A DNA stretch of 64,000 nt from Bacillus sp. SORGH_AS_0510 (lineage in GTDB: Bacteria; Bacillota; Bacilli; Bacillales; Cytobacillaceae). Below, piece after piece: positions 63,412 to 64,000 of the stretch; the stretch's first letter is position 1; each line of letters begins with the position of its first letter. The DNA lies in assembly GCF_030818775.1 (NCBI RefSeq), contig NZ_JAUTAU010000001.1, positions 702,001-766,000 of the forward strand. Reading direction: 5' to 3'. Made by a program: the position numbers and the translations under genes. Below the pieces are notes generated by a model, which was not told where the DNA came from, made no database searches, and saw only the letters and a list, made by a program, of their open reading frames with translations.

Positions 63412-64000
63412 TTTATTCTTCGCCAACGATTCCCTATCAATGGTTTCCGGCTGTTTTTCTAGCCACCCGTGTTTCACCAGGATGGTGTAGCAAAAGGTCC
63501 CGGCTTCCATGGCGTGGGTGAAAACTTTGTAGTAGTTTAACATGATGTCTGACCGCAAGCTGGCCCCTAGTGCTGCACCATAGTAGGATAGGGCCGTATT
63601 GACTAGAAACGCTGCGTGATACATCATCAATTTGTCCGAAAATGGACTTATTGTCGATTCCGTAATCTCCACATCCCACTTCTCAGGTATGGGTAAATGA
63701 TCTTGCATTAAAATGGCATCAAAGCTATCCGCATCTTTCCCCGCTAATTTCACATTTTTTAGCATAAAATTCCGAACATCTTCCGATTTTGCCACCTGAC
63801 TGAACCCCAAACTTAACGAACGGATAAATCCAGTTTTCTTTGAATTAAAAAAAAGAGTGCTGATTTCAGAACTATTCAGCGGCCGTTTATCTCCGATTAA
63901 ATTATCAATGATTCCTGTTGATTCCACAAACTCCGGCCCATGTGGGGAAGGAATGGAGGGGACACTTGAAAATTTGGGTTGATCCTTTGCCAGTTGCGCG
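63388..64000 (-). CDS. DUF3231 family protein (5' end outside window)
   Basis: An open minus-strand frame enters from the right edge (AQLAKDQPKFSSVPSIPSPH) and runs about 203 codons to a TAA at 63388. The visible part covers the second half-repeat: TGFIRSLSLGFSQVAKSEDV, MLQDHLPIPEKWDVEITEST, MYHAAFLVNTALSYYGAALG. DUF3231 proteins are two-repeat helical proteins, ferritin-like, common in spore formers; function unknown. The final residues GDSPPAR and the stop codon are encoded by the family A element at 63368. Confidence 0.85.
   Translation of the reverse strand, partial: AQLAKDQPKFSSVPSIPSPHGPEFVESTGIIDNLIGDKRPLNSSEISTLFFNSKKTGFIRSLSLGFSQVAKSEDVRNFMLKNVKLAGKDADSFDAILMQDHLPIPEKWDVEITESTISPFSDKLMMYHAAFLVNTALSYYGAALGASLRSDIMLNYYKVFTHAMEAGTFCYTILVKHGWLEKQPETIDRESLAKNKGDSPPAR

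Overview
The window is a chromosomal segment from an endospore-forming member of the Bacillaceae (Bacillus/Neobacillus-like). Evidence for this is a GerA-type germinant receptor operon, CwlJ-type cortex-lytic enzyme genes, a Spo0E-like phosphatase, YtzI, TTG/GTG starts behind strong AGGAGG ribosome sites, ECF sigma factors with TGAAAC/CGTC promoters, and a guanidine riboswitch of the ykkC class. No rRNA, tRNA, CRISPR array or intact transposase was found. Both ends cut genes: gerC on the left and a DUF3231 gene on the right.

Layout. 0-3.3 kb: minus-strand germinant receptor operon. 3.5-9 kb: a low-density, decaying stretch with a D,D-carboxypeptidase lipoprotein, a broken cwlJ copy, two convergent Gly/Pro/His-rich repeat proteins, a broken YjcZ-like peptide gene, a Spo0E-like gene and several gene remnants. 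9-18.8 kb: signal peptidase, small hydrolases, DinB, DUF3291/DUF2935/DUF1398 proteins, a guanidine-riboswitch SMR exporter pair in which the first subunit is frameshifted, a diguanylate cyclase, an ECF sigma factor and an intact cwlJ. 18.8-33.3 kb: a 184-bp MITE, three CBO0543-like membrane proteins, an ECF sigma/anti-sigma pair, a sorbosone-dehydrogenase-like operon, a third cwlJ copy sitting on a truncated yqcI-like gene, trmL, yjdM-like, ytzI, a methyltransferase, a macrolide-type glycosyltransferase, a CwlK-like peptidase and an eightfold 52-bp tandem array. 33.4-54 kb: a catabolic island, described below. 54-59 kb: sucrose PTS/hydrolase/fructokinase operon with its LacI repressor and three operators. 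59-64 kb: small regulators, DNA alkylation repair protein, a second diguanylate cyclase, ndk and the DUF3231 gene.

The most coherent system is a probable 3-sulfolactate pathway. A YeiH-type anion exporter and divergent LysR gene are followed by SlcC-like and ComC-like dehydrogenases, which would together invert (S)- to (R)-sulfolactate through sulfopyruvate, and by SuyA/SuyB-like sulfo-lyase subunits, giving pyruvate plus sulfite. About 12 kb downstream lie a GntR/FCD regulator and a TRAP transporter. Four nearly identical palindromes (TGGTTGGGTnACnnAACCA type) lie just downstream of -10 boxes: upstream of slcC, of suyAB, of the TRAP operon and of gntR itself. This ties the separated parts into one predicted regulon. 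A lactose/beta-galactoside cluster (ABC importer, lacZ, second glycosidase, EamA exporter, LacI) sits between the two halves.

The second theme is repeats. Thirteen copies of a double-palindromic GGGGACAGTCCCC element and about seven copies of a second ACGGTTCT/AGAACCGT element occupy intergenic spaces. Three unrelated short-repeat arrays share a period of about 21 bp. All functional statements come from reading motifs and recalled family features; no database search was run.
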